Shown here piece by piece: positions 1 to 6,064 of a DNA stretch of 7,943 bases; the first letter of the stretch is position 1; every line of letters begins with the position of its first letter. This DNA is from Prevotellaceae bacterium. GTDB taxonomy: Bacteria > Bacteroidota > Bacteroidia > Bacteroidales > UBA932. The position numbers were made by a program, and so were the translations under genes. Below the pieces are notes generated by a model. The model made no database searches. It was not told the origin of the DNA and worked only from the letters and a program-made list of their open reading frames with translations. The stretch is taken from NCBI GenBank assembly GCA_031258755.1, contig JAIRMK010000094.1, positions 1-7,943 on the forward strand, written 5' to 3'.

Positions 1-863
1 GGGCGGTCACGGCCGTGCTTTCACGCGGGTATAAACGAAAAACGAAAGGATTTCGTTATGTGGGAACAACCGATACGGTGCAGCAAGTCGGTGACGAGCC
101 TTTGCAAATAAAGCGGAAAAATCCGGCGCTCACGGTGGCTGTCGATGCCGACAGGGTAGCGGGCATCCGGCGTTTGAAAGAAGATGTTCCCCAGCTTGGC
201 GTGGTCATTCTTGATGACGCTTACCAGCACCGCAGGGTGCATCCGGCGTTGTCCATCTTGCTGGTTGATTATAACCGTCCGCTCCACACCGACCATTACC
301 TGCCTTACGGACGGCTGCGCGACAATGTGCGCCAGAAGCGCCGCGCCGATGTGGTGATTGTAACCAAATGTCCTGCCAACATGCGACCGATTGAGCAGCG
401 CGTCATCACGAAACATTTGAATTTATATCCTTATCAGCAATTATATTTCACCCGGTTTGATTATGGCGCCGCCAAAGCGGTGTTTGACGATAATGTTTTC
501 CCGGATGTTCCGGTGAAACAGGCGGCAGCGCTCACAGGGATAGCCAACCCGGCCGCTTTTATTGATTATTTGCAGGCGCATTACCAACTTGTGCAACACT
601 TGAATTTTCCCGATCATCACTTCTTTACGCCGCAGAATATAGCAAAAATAAATGCCGTGTCTGCTACTTGTCCCGAAGCGCTTTTCTTCACTACCGAAAA
701 GGATGCGCAACGCCTCCGTGAGGCAGAAGGATTGAATGAAGAAGTAAAAAAGCGGTTGTTTTATATTCCGGTTACGGTGTCCTTTTTCCCCTCACCGGAT
801 GAAACGAAGTTTGCGGCGTTTCTTACAAAGCTCGTCGCCGGCGGAAAAGCATCATGCCGGTGA
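1..863 (+). CDS. lpxK: Tetraacyldisaccharide 4'-kinase LpxK, 5' end outside window
   Basis: LpxK phosphorylates the 4' position of the lipid A disaccharide at the inner face of the cytoplasmic membrane, a late step of lipid A synthesis. The frame is open from the first bases (codons from position 3 read A-V-T-A before the GTG at 15). That GTG is therefore internal, and the N-terminal P-loop lies off the window. Visible family signatures, counted from the GTG at 15, are LSRGYKRKTKGF (2-13), VGDEP (25-29), VVILDDAYQHRR (63-74), LPYGRLRD (96-103), FPDHHFF (198-204) and TTEKDAQRL (226-234). The order and spacing fit the family. The last 41 bp overlap tail to tail with the symporter gene on the other strand. 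Nothing suggests the visible part is broken. Product identity is confident. Confidence 0.95.
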   Translation, partial: AVTAVLSRGYKRKTKGFRYVGTTDTVQQVGDEPLQIKRKNPALTVAVDADRVAGIRRLKEDVPQLGVVILDDAYQHRRVHPALSILLVDYNRPLHTDHYLPYGRLRDNVRQKRRADVVIVTKCPANMRPIEQRVITKHLNLYPYQQLYFTRFDYGAAKAVFDDNVFPDVPVKQAAALTGIANPAAFIDYLQAHYQLVQHLNFPDHHFFTPQNIAKINAVSATCPEALFFTTEKDAQRLREAEGLNEEVKKRLFYIPVTVSFFPSPDETKFAAFLTKLVAGGKASCR

Positions 864-2271
864 ACGTAAACAGTCCGTTTACAATAAGCAGCGTGAACCC
901 GAATCCGAAATGTAAATAGCGGGTGAAAGCCCAATCCAGCACAAAGCATAATATCGGCGAAAGCACGGCCACGAAAGGCATGGCGCCATCGCGCACCCGG
1001 TATTTTGTTACAATGCCGAAGAAGAAAAATCCGAGTAAAGGGCCGTATGTATATGAGGCTATGGCGTACACCAAATTAATTACCGCATCGTTTTTCACCG
1101 TGTTGTAAAAGATGATGAGCAGCAGAAACAGCAACGCAAAGCTGAAATGTACGAGGTAGCGTATCTGCTTCTTTCGCCGCTCTGTCCATTGTGTGTGGCG
1201 TTCCATATCCAGCATGTCGATACAAAACGACGTGGTGAGCGACGTGAGCGCGCCATCGGCGCTGGGGTACGCGGCAGAGATTAACCCGATGATGAAAATA
1301 ATGCCCGCCACATTTCCCAAATGATTGATGGCTACAGTAGGAAAAATAAGGTCGGTGTCGGAAAAGATCAGTCCTTTTTGTTGGGTGTAGATGATTAACA
1401 CCGCGCCAAGCAAGAGGAACAGGAAATCAACAACCACGAGAATACCGCTAAAAGTGAACATGTTTTTTTTCGCGGCGCTGAGGTTGCGGCAACTGAGGTT
1501 TTTCTGCATCATTTCCTGGTCGAGGCCGGTCATGGCGATACACACAAACATCCCGCTGAGAAATTGTTTAAGGAAATGGGTGTTGGCCGACCAGTCGGTG
1601 TCGAACATCTGCATTTTCCCGCTGGCTTTTACTTGCGTCCACATCTCGCCGAGGTTCCAGCCCATATCCTTGCAGATGTAAATCACGCTGAAAATAACGG
1701 CCAGCAGCATGAACGTAGTTTGCAGCATGTCTGTCCACACAATGGTTTTGATGCCTCCTTCAAAGGTGTAGAGCAGAATGAGGATGATGAACATAAGTCC
1801 TGCCACCCAAAACGGAATGCCGAAATTCCGCAGGATAAATACGTGCAGCACACTTACCACTAAAAACATGCGCAGCGTGGCGCCCAGCGTGCGCGAAAGG
1901 ATGAAAAACGCGGCGCCCGACCGGTAGGTAAAAAGCCCGAAACGTTTTTCGAGGTATGTGTAAATAGAGGTGAGTTTCATCCGGTAATACAGCGGCATCA
2001 GCACGGTAGCGATGATGATGTACCCCGCCAAAAAGCCGAACACCATGGGCATGTAGAAGAAATTTTGCGCCTGCACATTGCCGGGCACCGACATGAACGT
2101 AACGCCCGAAAGTGAAGCGCCAATCATGCCATAGGCCACTACAAACCACGGCGAACGCCGGTTTCCGATGAAGTACGTGTCGTTGTTGGCATGGCGCGAA
2201 GTAATCCACGTCACGCCGAAAATGAGGAGCGTGTAACCAATGAATACAACTACGAGGATGGAAGCATTCAT
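823..2271 (-). CDS. Sodium:solute symporter (SSS/SLC5 family)
   Basis: This is an inner-membrane protein of 482 residues that should couple Na+ flow to uptake of a small solute. About 13 hydrophobic segments are visible (for example 5-22, 43-62, 76-95, 152-171, 183-200, 271-295, 321-345, 374-391, 397-420, 433-449, 458-476), the usual SSS count. Family motifs include GGIKTIVWTDMLQ (172-184), GLDQEMMQKNLSC (249-261), the TM8-type segment AAYPSADGALTSLTTSFCID (333-352) and SYTYGPLLG (406-414). Its ATG overlaps the kinase stop in ATGA, making it the last gene of the rpsP operon. Pairing with a BadF-type kinase suggests an amino-sugar substrate; the T. forsythia MurNAc transporter/kinase pair is a possible parallel. 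The substrate cannot be read from sequence. Pro336 sits where many homologues appear to have a serine. The 3' end overlaps lpxK. Confidence 0.9.
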   Translation of the reverse strand: MNASILVVVFIGYTLLIFGVTWITSRHANNDTYFIGNRRSPWFVVAYGMIGASLSGVTFMSVPGNVQAQNFFYMPMVFGFLAGYIIIATVLMPLYYRMKLTSIYTYLEKRFGLFTYRSGAAFFILSRTLGATLRMFLVVSVLHVFILRNFGIPFWVAGLMFIILILLYTFEGGIKTIVWTDMLQTTFMLLAVIFSVIYICKDMGWNLGEMWTQVKASGKMQMFDTDWSANTHFLKQFLSGMFVCIAMTGLDQEMMQKNLSCRNLSAAKKNMFTFSGILVVVDFLFLLLGAVLIIYTQQKGLIFSDTDLIFPTVAINHLGNVAGIIFIIGLISAAYPSADGALTSLTTSFCIDMLDMERHTQWTERRKKQIRYLVHFSFALLFLLLIIFYNTVKNDAVINLVYAIASYTYGPLLGFFFFGIVTKYRVRDGAMPFVAVLSPILCFVLDWAFTRYLHFGFGFTLLIVNGLFTFTGMMLFRRRRAL

Positions 2272-3107
2272 GGCCGGTGTTTTTTATGATAGAGGAGCAG
2301 TCCGGGCAGCGCTGTTTTTTCAATTTTCCCGAGTTGAATATTTCGTGCGCCGGCCGTTTCTTTGATGATATGCTGAAAATAGAGCGCTACAGAGCCCAAT
2401 AAATGCAAGGGGTAGCGGGCATAGTCATAATGCATGATGTGGCGGGTTAAAAAATTGTCGAAGCTTTTATGCAATAAATCGTGGATGTAAGAATGTTTCT
2501 GATGCTGATGAAGAAAAGTGGTGAACGATGCCAAAAAGCGGTTGGGGAAAGGTTTCCGGTACACCTGCTCCAATATTTCGTCTTTAGTGAGTTTACTGTG
2601 CTCTTGAAAGGCATGATGTAGTTCTTGCGGCAGCCGGCGTTGTAAAAAGTCGGCGACAAGCTGTTTGCCAAGAGCGGCGCCGCTTCCCTCGTCGCCAAGA
2701 ATAAAACCGCAGGGCGGCACCGTGTCGGCGATGTGTTGTCCGTCGTAGAAACAGGAATTTGAGCCTGTGCCCAAAATGCCGGCTATGCCGGGTGTGCAGC
2801 CGCACAACGCCCGCGCGGCGCCTAACAAATCGGTATAGACTTCTGCCGTCGCGGTTGGAAATACTTCACGGAAACATTGCTTCATCAAAGCGGCTTTCTC
2901 CGGCGACGCCACGCCCGCACCATAGAAATAAACAGCATTAACCGTTTGACTAAATTGCCCGGCTAATCCGCTTAATTCAGCGATAATATTTTTATAGCCG
3001 GTATAAAACGGATTTATGCCTGCCGTTAAGAATTGCGTGGAGTAGTCCTGCCCGTCGGTCAGACACCAGGCCGTTTTGGTCGATCCGCTGTCGGCAATCA
3101 AGGTCAT
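2268..3107 (-). CDS. BadF/BadG-family ATPase, probable N-acetylglucosamine/N-acetylmuramic acid kinase
   Basis: This is a 279-residue cytoplasmic kinase of the ASKHA (actin-like ATPase) fold. Motifs are in the right order: phosphate-1 loop DSGSTKT (6-12), TAGINPFY (28-35), FYGAGVASP (61-69), the probable catalytic Asp93 in TDLLGAARA, phosphate-2 GILGTGSNS (110-118), GFILGDEGSGAALG (134-147) and adenosine-binding LLGSVALYF (236-244). This set is typical of eukaryote-like GlcNAc kinases and bacterial MurK enzymes, which phosphorylate GlcNAc and/or MurNAc. The length is slightly short of the roughly 280-300 usual but appears complete. It starts at an ATG overlapping the rimM stop and ends in an ATGA overlap with the symporter, so all three are probably co-translated. 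Family assignment is firm; the exact sugar is inferred. The other family branch (benzoyl-CoA reductase activators) is unlikely, because I see no Fe-S cysteine pattern. Confidence 0.85.
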   Translation of the reverse strand: MTLIADSGSTKTAWCLTDGQDYSTQFLTAGINPFYTGYKNIIAELSGLAGQFSQTVNAVYFYGAGVASPEKAALMKQCFREVFPTATAEVYTDLLGAARALCGCTPGIAGILGTGSNSCFYDGQHIADTVPPCGFILGDEGSGAALGKQLVADFLQRRLPQELHHAFQEHSKLTKDEILEQVYRKPFPNRFLASFTTFLHQHQKHSYIHDLLHKSFDNFLTRHIMHYDYARYPLHLLGSVALYFQHIIKETAGARNIQLGKIEKTALPGLLLYHKKHRP

Positions 3108-3646
3108 GGCTTCCGGTTTAAATCCACCAAACCTTCAGGGAGCTTGGTTGTGATTATTCTCTTTCGGTGGTCGATCGTCATCATTTCTTCCCGGAAAGGA
3201 ATTAGAATTTCCTGCACGCCATCATTCAATTGCAGGCAAGGGTTTCCGGGAATGTCGATAAACCCGGCGACCACGCCTGTTTCACCGGCTTTTTCATCTA
3301 CCACGCTGTAGCCAAGCAGTGAGCTCTTCTCCGTTCCCTTTTCTCCGTTCCCCTTTCTCCGTTCCCCTTTCTCCGGTTTCCGTTCAATGGGTTTGCCCAC
3401 GAGTTCCTGCGCCAGTTCCATGCTTTCCATGTCGTCGAACACCACGAGGGCGCGGTGGTTGCCGCGGGCGTCAAATTGTTTAAAATAAAAAGGAACCGCA
3501 TATCCGTCGATGGTGATGAATACCGGTTCCGATAAATTTATTTCTTCGGGCGCTTCGGGACGAAGTCTGATAAGGAGTTCGCCATGGGCGCCGAATGTTT
3601 TGATTACATCTGCGAAGTGCAAACCTCTATTTATTGTGGGGTTCAT
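3104..3646 (-). CDS. rimM: Ribosome maturation factor RimM
   Basis: RimM binds ribosomal protein S19 and assists maturation of the 30S subunit head. The 180 residues show the N-terminal RimM beta-barrel (DVIKTFGAHGELLIRL, 13-28; VVFDDMESMELAQELVGKPI, 68-87) and a C-terminal PRC-barrel (LLGYSVVDEKAGETGVVAG, 110-128; QEILIPF, 145-151; TTKLPEGLVDL, 166-176). Between the two domains sits a charged, low-complexity linker (about residues 90-108) encoded by a 14-bp tandem DNA repeat. Because 14 is not a multiple of 3, each copy is read in a different frame. Three copies total 42 bp, so the frame is restored. The gene directly follows rpsP with an ATGA overlap, a common rpsP-rimM arrangement, and overlaps the kinase start the same way. 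Confidence 0.95.
   Translation of the reverse strand: MNPTINRGLHFADVIKTFGAHGELLIRLRPEAPEEINLSEPVFITIDGYAVPFYFKQFDARGNHRALVVFDDMESMELAQELVGKPIERKPEKGERRKGNGEKGTEKSSLLGYSVVDEKAGETGVVAGFIDIPGNPCLQLNDGVQEILIPFREEMMTIDHRKRIITTKLPEGLVDLNRKP
3329..3370. repeat. Three tandem 14-bp units inside the rimM linker
   Basis: On the plus strand the units are CTCCGTTCCCTTTT (3329-3342), CTCCGTTCCCCTTT (3343-3356) and CTCCGTTCCCCTTT (3357-3370), followed by a degraded CTCCGG start at 3371. Copies two and three are identical and copy one differs at one base. In the rimM sense direction the unit is AAAGGGGAACGGAG. It is read as three different peptides (GER, GNG, GTE cores), because the unit length shifts the reading frame at each copy. 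Gain or loss of a single unit would frameshift the PRC domain and everything translationally coupled below. Confidence 0.9.
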
Positions 3647-4236
3647 TCCGTAGCGGGTTCCGTAGCAGGTGCTTCGGCCGATGGCGTTTCGGGCTCGGCT
3701 GGCGTTTCAGCCGGTGCTTCCGCTGCTATCTCCTCAGCTTCCCGGGCGGCTTTCGCTTCGGCTTCTTTCATCGCCAACTCGCTCTTCTTCTGCGCCACAA
3801 CGGCGGCTTTGGCTTCTTTTGCTTTTGCCTCGGCTTCCAACCGCGTCTTTACTGCGTCGCGACTCGATTGCGCCAGTTCGCTACGCTTGGCTTGTACTTT
3901 GCTTTCCTTTTCCTGCATCCAGGCTTCCCATTTGGCATTGGCGGCTTCTTCGGTCAATGCGCCTTTCTTCACGCCTTCGAGCAAATGTTTTTTCAGCAAC
4001 ACGCCTTTATACGACAAAATGCGGCGGCACGTATCGGTAGGCTGTGCGCCCTTTGCGATCCAGTCTAATGCTTTCTCACCGTCGAGATCAATGGTGGCCG
4101 GGTTGGTATTGGGGTCGTAGGTCCCGATGCGTTCAATAAAACGGCCGTCGCGCGGAGCGTGACTGTCGGCTACAACAATGTGGAAATAGGCAAAACCTTT
4201 TTTACCGTGGCGGGCTAAACGAATTTTTACAGACAT
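3643..4236 (-). CDS. rpsP: 30S ribosomal protein S16 with long C-terminal tail
   Basis: S16 binds 16S rRNA early in 30S assembly. The N-terminal ~85 residues are classic S16: VKIRLARHGKKGFAYFHIVVADS (3-25), RDGRFIERIGTYDP (29-42), ALDWIAKGAQPTDT (56-69) and SYKGVLLKKH (75-84). The remaining ~110 residues form a Lys/Glu/Ala-rich, helix-prone stretch (about 95-172) that ends in a Pro/Ala/Glu-rich, acidic, probably disordered tail (173-197). S16 in many bacteria is only 80-90 residues, but long tails of this kind are usual in Bacteroidota, so this supports the taxonomic call rather than a fusion. It is the first gene of the operon, and its stop overlaps the rimM start (ATGA). The leader carries a hairpin and an upstream TAnnTTTG promoter. 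Confidence 0.97.
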   Translation of the reverse strand: MSVKIRLARHGKKGFAYFHIVVADSHAPRDGRFIERIGTYDPNTNPATIDLDGEKALDWIAKGAQPTDTCRRILSYKGVLLKKHLLEGVKKGALTEEAANAKWEAWMQEKESKVQAKRSELAQSSRDAVKTRLEAEAKAKEAKAAVVAQKKSELAMKEAEAKAAREAEEIAAEAPAETPAEPETPSAEAPATEPATE

Positions 4237-4272
4237 ATATGTTTATTTAAGTTAATATTTGCTATTCAACTT

Positions 4273-4293
4273 CCTTTTCTTCCCGAGAAAAGG
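4273..4293 (-). promoter_or_regulatory. Perfect 8-bp inverted repeat in the rpsP leader
   Basis: CCTTTTCT (4273-4280) and AGAAAAGG (4286-4293) are exact reverse complements around a 5-nt loop. On the minus strand the repeat begins about where transcription from the predicted promoter (4298-4305) should start. The rpsP mRNA would then carry a hairpin at its very 5' end. It is not followed by a U tract in the rpsP direction, so it does not look like an intrinsic terminator. Possible roles are mRNA stabilisation, autoregulation of the ribosomal operon, or a protein binding site on DNA. Confidence 0.55.
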
Positions 4294-4297
4294 TTTG

Positions 4298-4326
4298 CAA
4301 AGATAATCATTTTTTCTATTCTGCAA
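4298..4326 (-). promoter_or_regulatory. Bacteroidota-type promoter of the rpsP-rimM-kinase-symporter operon
   Basis: The minus strand reads TATCTTTG at 4305-4298 (consensus -7 TAnnTTTG), with TTG at 4326-4324, leaving an 18-nt spacer, close to the Bacteroidota arrangement. The predicted start of transcription is near 4291, giving a leader of about 55 nt before the rpsP ATG. No further promoter match was noticed between the four genes, consistent with one operon transcript. Confidence 0.65.
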
Positions 4327-4346
4327 TAATTTTACCGCTTTTTTAT

Positions 4347-4354
4347 TATATTTG
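4347..4354 (+). promoter_or_regulatory. Bacteroidota-type -7 box for the TPR gene
   Basis: TATATTTG matches TAnnTTTG exactly. It lies 24 nt upstream of the ATG at 4378, giving a very short predicted leader of roughly 17 nt. I see no clean TTG at the -33 position, where the sequence is simply T-rich. It is divergent from the rpsP promoter, and the two -7 boxes are about 40 bp apart. Confidence 0.6.
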
Positions 4355-4377
4355 TGCGCTCAATCTAAATTTACGTT

Positions 4378-5112
4378 ATGATTTTTTGTTATCGTTGTAT
4401 TTTTTATCTATTGATATTGTTAGTTACACCCTTCTGCGCCCAATCTCAGGATGTACTAAGTGATTTGAAAATGGGCGATATCCGTTTGTTTCAGGATAAT
4501 TATGTCGAAGCGGTAGCGGCCTACAGCAAGGCGATAGAGCGTGACGGGAAACTCTGGAAGGCTTACATGGGAAGGGCTACAGCGTACAGTAAGATGGGCA
4601 ACTACACGGAGGCCATTTCCGATTATACGGCCGTGCTGCAATTATCGCCTCAAAATATAGAAGCGTATTATTCGCGGGCAGAATTACACAGGGTGCGTTA
4701 TGAATTTGAAAAAGCGGTAAATGATTTTTCGCAAGTGGTGAAGTTGGATTCAACCAATGCCAAGGCTTACATGCAGCGTGGGCAAGCCTACCACAGCATG
4801 GAGGAATATAAAAAGGCGCTGGACGATTTCTCGAAAACTATTGAGATTGATTTTTATATCACAGACGCTTATTATTACCGCGGCATTACGAAAATTGCCA
4901 ACAGTAATGCCAAAAGTGCGGTAGCCGATTTCACCAAAGCTATAGAGCTCCAATCCAATGACGGCCGTTATTTCAAAGAAAGAGGGCTTGCCTACCTTGT
5001 TCTTGGGGAGTGGAAAGCGGCGGATGCCGATTTTAAAAAAGCCCTTGAACTCGATCCGGAGTTGGAACCTGTGATTGATGAAATACAAGGATTATTTCTA
5101 AACCGGTTGTAA
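4378..5112 (+). CDS. Exported tetratricopeptide-repeat protein
   Basis: This is a 244-residue protein with a hydrophobic N-terminus (about residues 7-20, ending FCAQSQ) that looks like a Sec signal peptide, so it probably acts in the periplasm or at the outer membrane. A lipobox is not convincing around Cys20. The rest is about six tandem TPR units of 34 residues (roughly 27-58, 60-93, 94-127, 128-161, 162-195, 196-229). They show the usual A/G-x3-Y...A...D/Y spacing, for example KAYMGRATAYSKMGNYTEAI and DGRYFKERGLAYLVLGEW. TPR arrays bind partner proteins; no catalytic domain is present. It ends 16 bp before the NfnA-like gene, so the two are probably co-transcribed. The partner is unknown. 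Confidence 0.85.
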   Translation: MIFCYRCIFYLLILLVTPFCAQSQDVLSDLKMGDIRLFQDNYVEAVAAYSKAIERDGKLWKAYMGRATAYSKMGNYTEAISDYTAVLQLSPQNIEAYYSRAELHRVRYEFEKAVNDFSQVVKLDSTNAKAYMQRGQAYHSMEEYKKALDDFSKTIEIDFYITDAYYYRGITKIANSNAKSAVADFTKAIELQSNDGRYFKERGLAYLVLGEWKAADADFKKALELDPELEPVIDEIQGLFLNRL

Positions 5113-5128
5113 AAATTACAAAAACAAT

Positions 5129-5983
5129 ATGTATGCCATTGTAGAGAAACGGCAACTGGCCGGAGGGATTTTTTTGATGGATGTGGAAGCGCCTCGTTTG
5201 GCGCGTTCGTCACAGCCGGGGCAGTTTCTCATTGTGCGCAACCACGATAAGGGGGAGCGTATTCCGCTTACGATTTGTGATTACGATGCAACGCACGGCA
5301 CGGTAACGATAGTGATACAGGTGGTAGGCGCGTCGAGCCGTCAAATCTGCGATAAAAATGCGGGTGACTATTTATTGGATGTGGCAGGCCCGCTGGGGCA
5401 TCCGGCGGCATTTGTACGGTTTCCGGAAGAAGTATTGCGCAAGCAACGTTATTTATTTATTGCAGGTGGCGTGGGCACGGCGCCGGTATATCCGCAGGTG
5501 AAATGGCTGCAGGAGCATGGCGTAAAAGCCGATGTGATTATTGGTGCGAAAAATGCAGACATGCTTATCCTGCAAAAGGAAATGAGGGCGGTGGCGCATG
5601 AAGTGTTCATCACGACCGACGACGGATCGTGCGGCATAAAAGGTTTAGTGACGGATAAGATGAAAGCGTTGCTTGAGGAAAAACACACCTACACCCAGCT
5701 TGTGGCCATCGGGCCCATGGTGATGATGAAGTTCGTGGCGCTTGCAGCGAAGCCATTCGGCGTGCCGCTCACTGTGAGCATGAACACGCTGATGGTAGAT
5801 GGCACGGGCATGTGCGGCTCGTGCCGGGTAACGGTGGGCGGGAAAACGAAGTTCACGTGCGTGGATGGCCCCGAGTTCGACGGCTATGCGATAGACTTCG
5901 ACGAAGCCATGCGCCGCCAGGGCATGTACAAGCCACAGGAAGCGACGGCCGATTGCACCCACAAAGGCACAAAAAACATTTAA
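5129..5983 (+). CDS. nfnA: NfnA-like FAD/NAD-binding [2Fe-2S] subunit (ferredoxin-NADP+ oxidoreductase alpha / DHODH electron-transfer-like)
   Basis: This 284-residue soluble flavoprotein belongs to the family annotated as sulfide/dihydroorotate dehydrogenase-like FAD/NAD-binding protein. An FAD-binding barrel (RIPLTICDYD, 44-53) is followed by a nucleotide-binding domain (FIAGGVGTAPVYP, 110-122; GAKNADML, 139-146; AIGPMVMMKF, 193-202). A C-terminal [2Fe-2S] site follows, with Cys229, Cys232 and Cys244 in DGTGMCGSC...TCVDGPEFDG. Three cysteines plus a nearby Asp is the ligand pattern known for NfnA. NfnA normally works with NfnB (GltD-like) to exchange electrons between NADH, NADPH and ferredoxin by flavin-based bifurcation. 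Here no GltD-like gene follows; the next gene is an unrelated glycohydrolase. PyrK is an alternative, but the length and C-terminal motif favour NfnA. Confidence 0.85.
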   Translation: MYAIVEKRQLAGGIFLMDVEAPRLARSSQPGQFLIVRNHDKGERIPLTICDYDATHGTVTIVIQVVGASSRQICDKNAGDYLLDVAGPLGHPAAFVRFPEEVLRKQRYLFIAGGVGTAPVYPQVKWLQEHGVKADVIIGAKNADMLILQKEMRAVAHEVFITTDDGSCGIKGLVTDKMKALLEEKHTYTQLVAIGPMVMMKFVALAAKPFGVPLTVSMNTLMVDGTGMCGSCRVTVGGKTKFTCVDGPEFDGYAIDFDEAMRRQGMYKPQEATADCTHKGTKNI

Positions 5984-5996
5984 TTTTCTTTTTTGT
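5969..5996 (+). terminator. Weak A/T hairpin with T-rich tail after the NfnA-like gene
   Basis: ACAAAAAA (5969-5976) and TTTTTTGT (5989-5996) are exact inverted repeats with a 12-nt spacer that contains the stop codon, followed by TTTTC. The stem is almost all A-T, so it would be weak. It is offered as a possible end of the TPR-nfnA transcript, because a new promoter begins right after it. Confidence 0.3.
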
Positions 5997-6002
5997 TTTT
6001 CT

Positions 6003-6045
6003 CTATATTATTATTGCAAATAACAAAATTATTGTTTATCTTTGC
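6003..6045 (+). repeat. Duplicated promoter cassette, copy 1
   Basis: From TTG at 6014 to GC at 6045, this copy matches 29 of 32 aligned columns of copy 2 (7854-7884), with two C/T changes and one missing A. The similarity extends left through CTATATT. It covers the whole -33 to -7 promoter region and stops soon after the -7 box. Confidence 0.75.
6014..6044 (+). promoter_or_regulatory. Promoter of the ADP-ribosylglycohydrolase gene
   Basis: TTG (6014-6016) and TATCTTTG (6037-6044) are spaced by 20 nt, a good Bacteroidota promoter. The ATG at 6065 is 21 nt from the box, so the leader would be about 14 nt. ATAACAAA occurs twice (6020-6027 and 6051-6058), and TTGTTTAT lies inverted between them (6032-6039). 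AACAA/TTGTT form a small palindrome inside the spacer (6022-6036). These could be operator half-sites. Nearly the same promoter recurs at 7854-7884. Confidence 0.65.
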
Positions 6046-6064
6046 GATTAATAACAAACACTTT

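Noticed and set aside
1760..2323. 187-codon open frame on the minus strand
   Set aside because: It lies in another frame of the symporter gene. It is rich in His, Arg and Cys with no family resemblance, while the symporter frame has clear motifs. It is a shadow.
3643..3950. Possible fusion of S16 to another protein
   Set aside because: The tail is low-complexity Lys/Glu/Ala and Pro/Ala/Glu without a domain. Long S16 tails of this kind are normal in Bacteroidota.
3584..4120. Long plus-strand open frames opposite rpsP (also 3634-4068)
   Set aside because: They are Ala/Ser-rich or Phe/Arg-rich frames produced by the repetitive Ala/Glu/Lys codons of the S16 tail. No motifs or promoter support them.
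5993..6064. TTG at 5993 as start of the glycohydrolase
   Set aside because: The extra 24 residues would be read from the promoter itself (-7 box 6037-6044), and they are Phe/Ile/Leu-rich from AT-rich DNA. ATG 6065 fits better. They could mimic a signal peptide but should not be transcribed.
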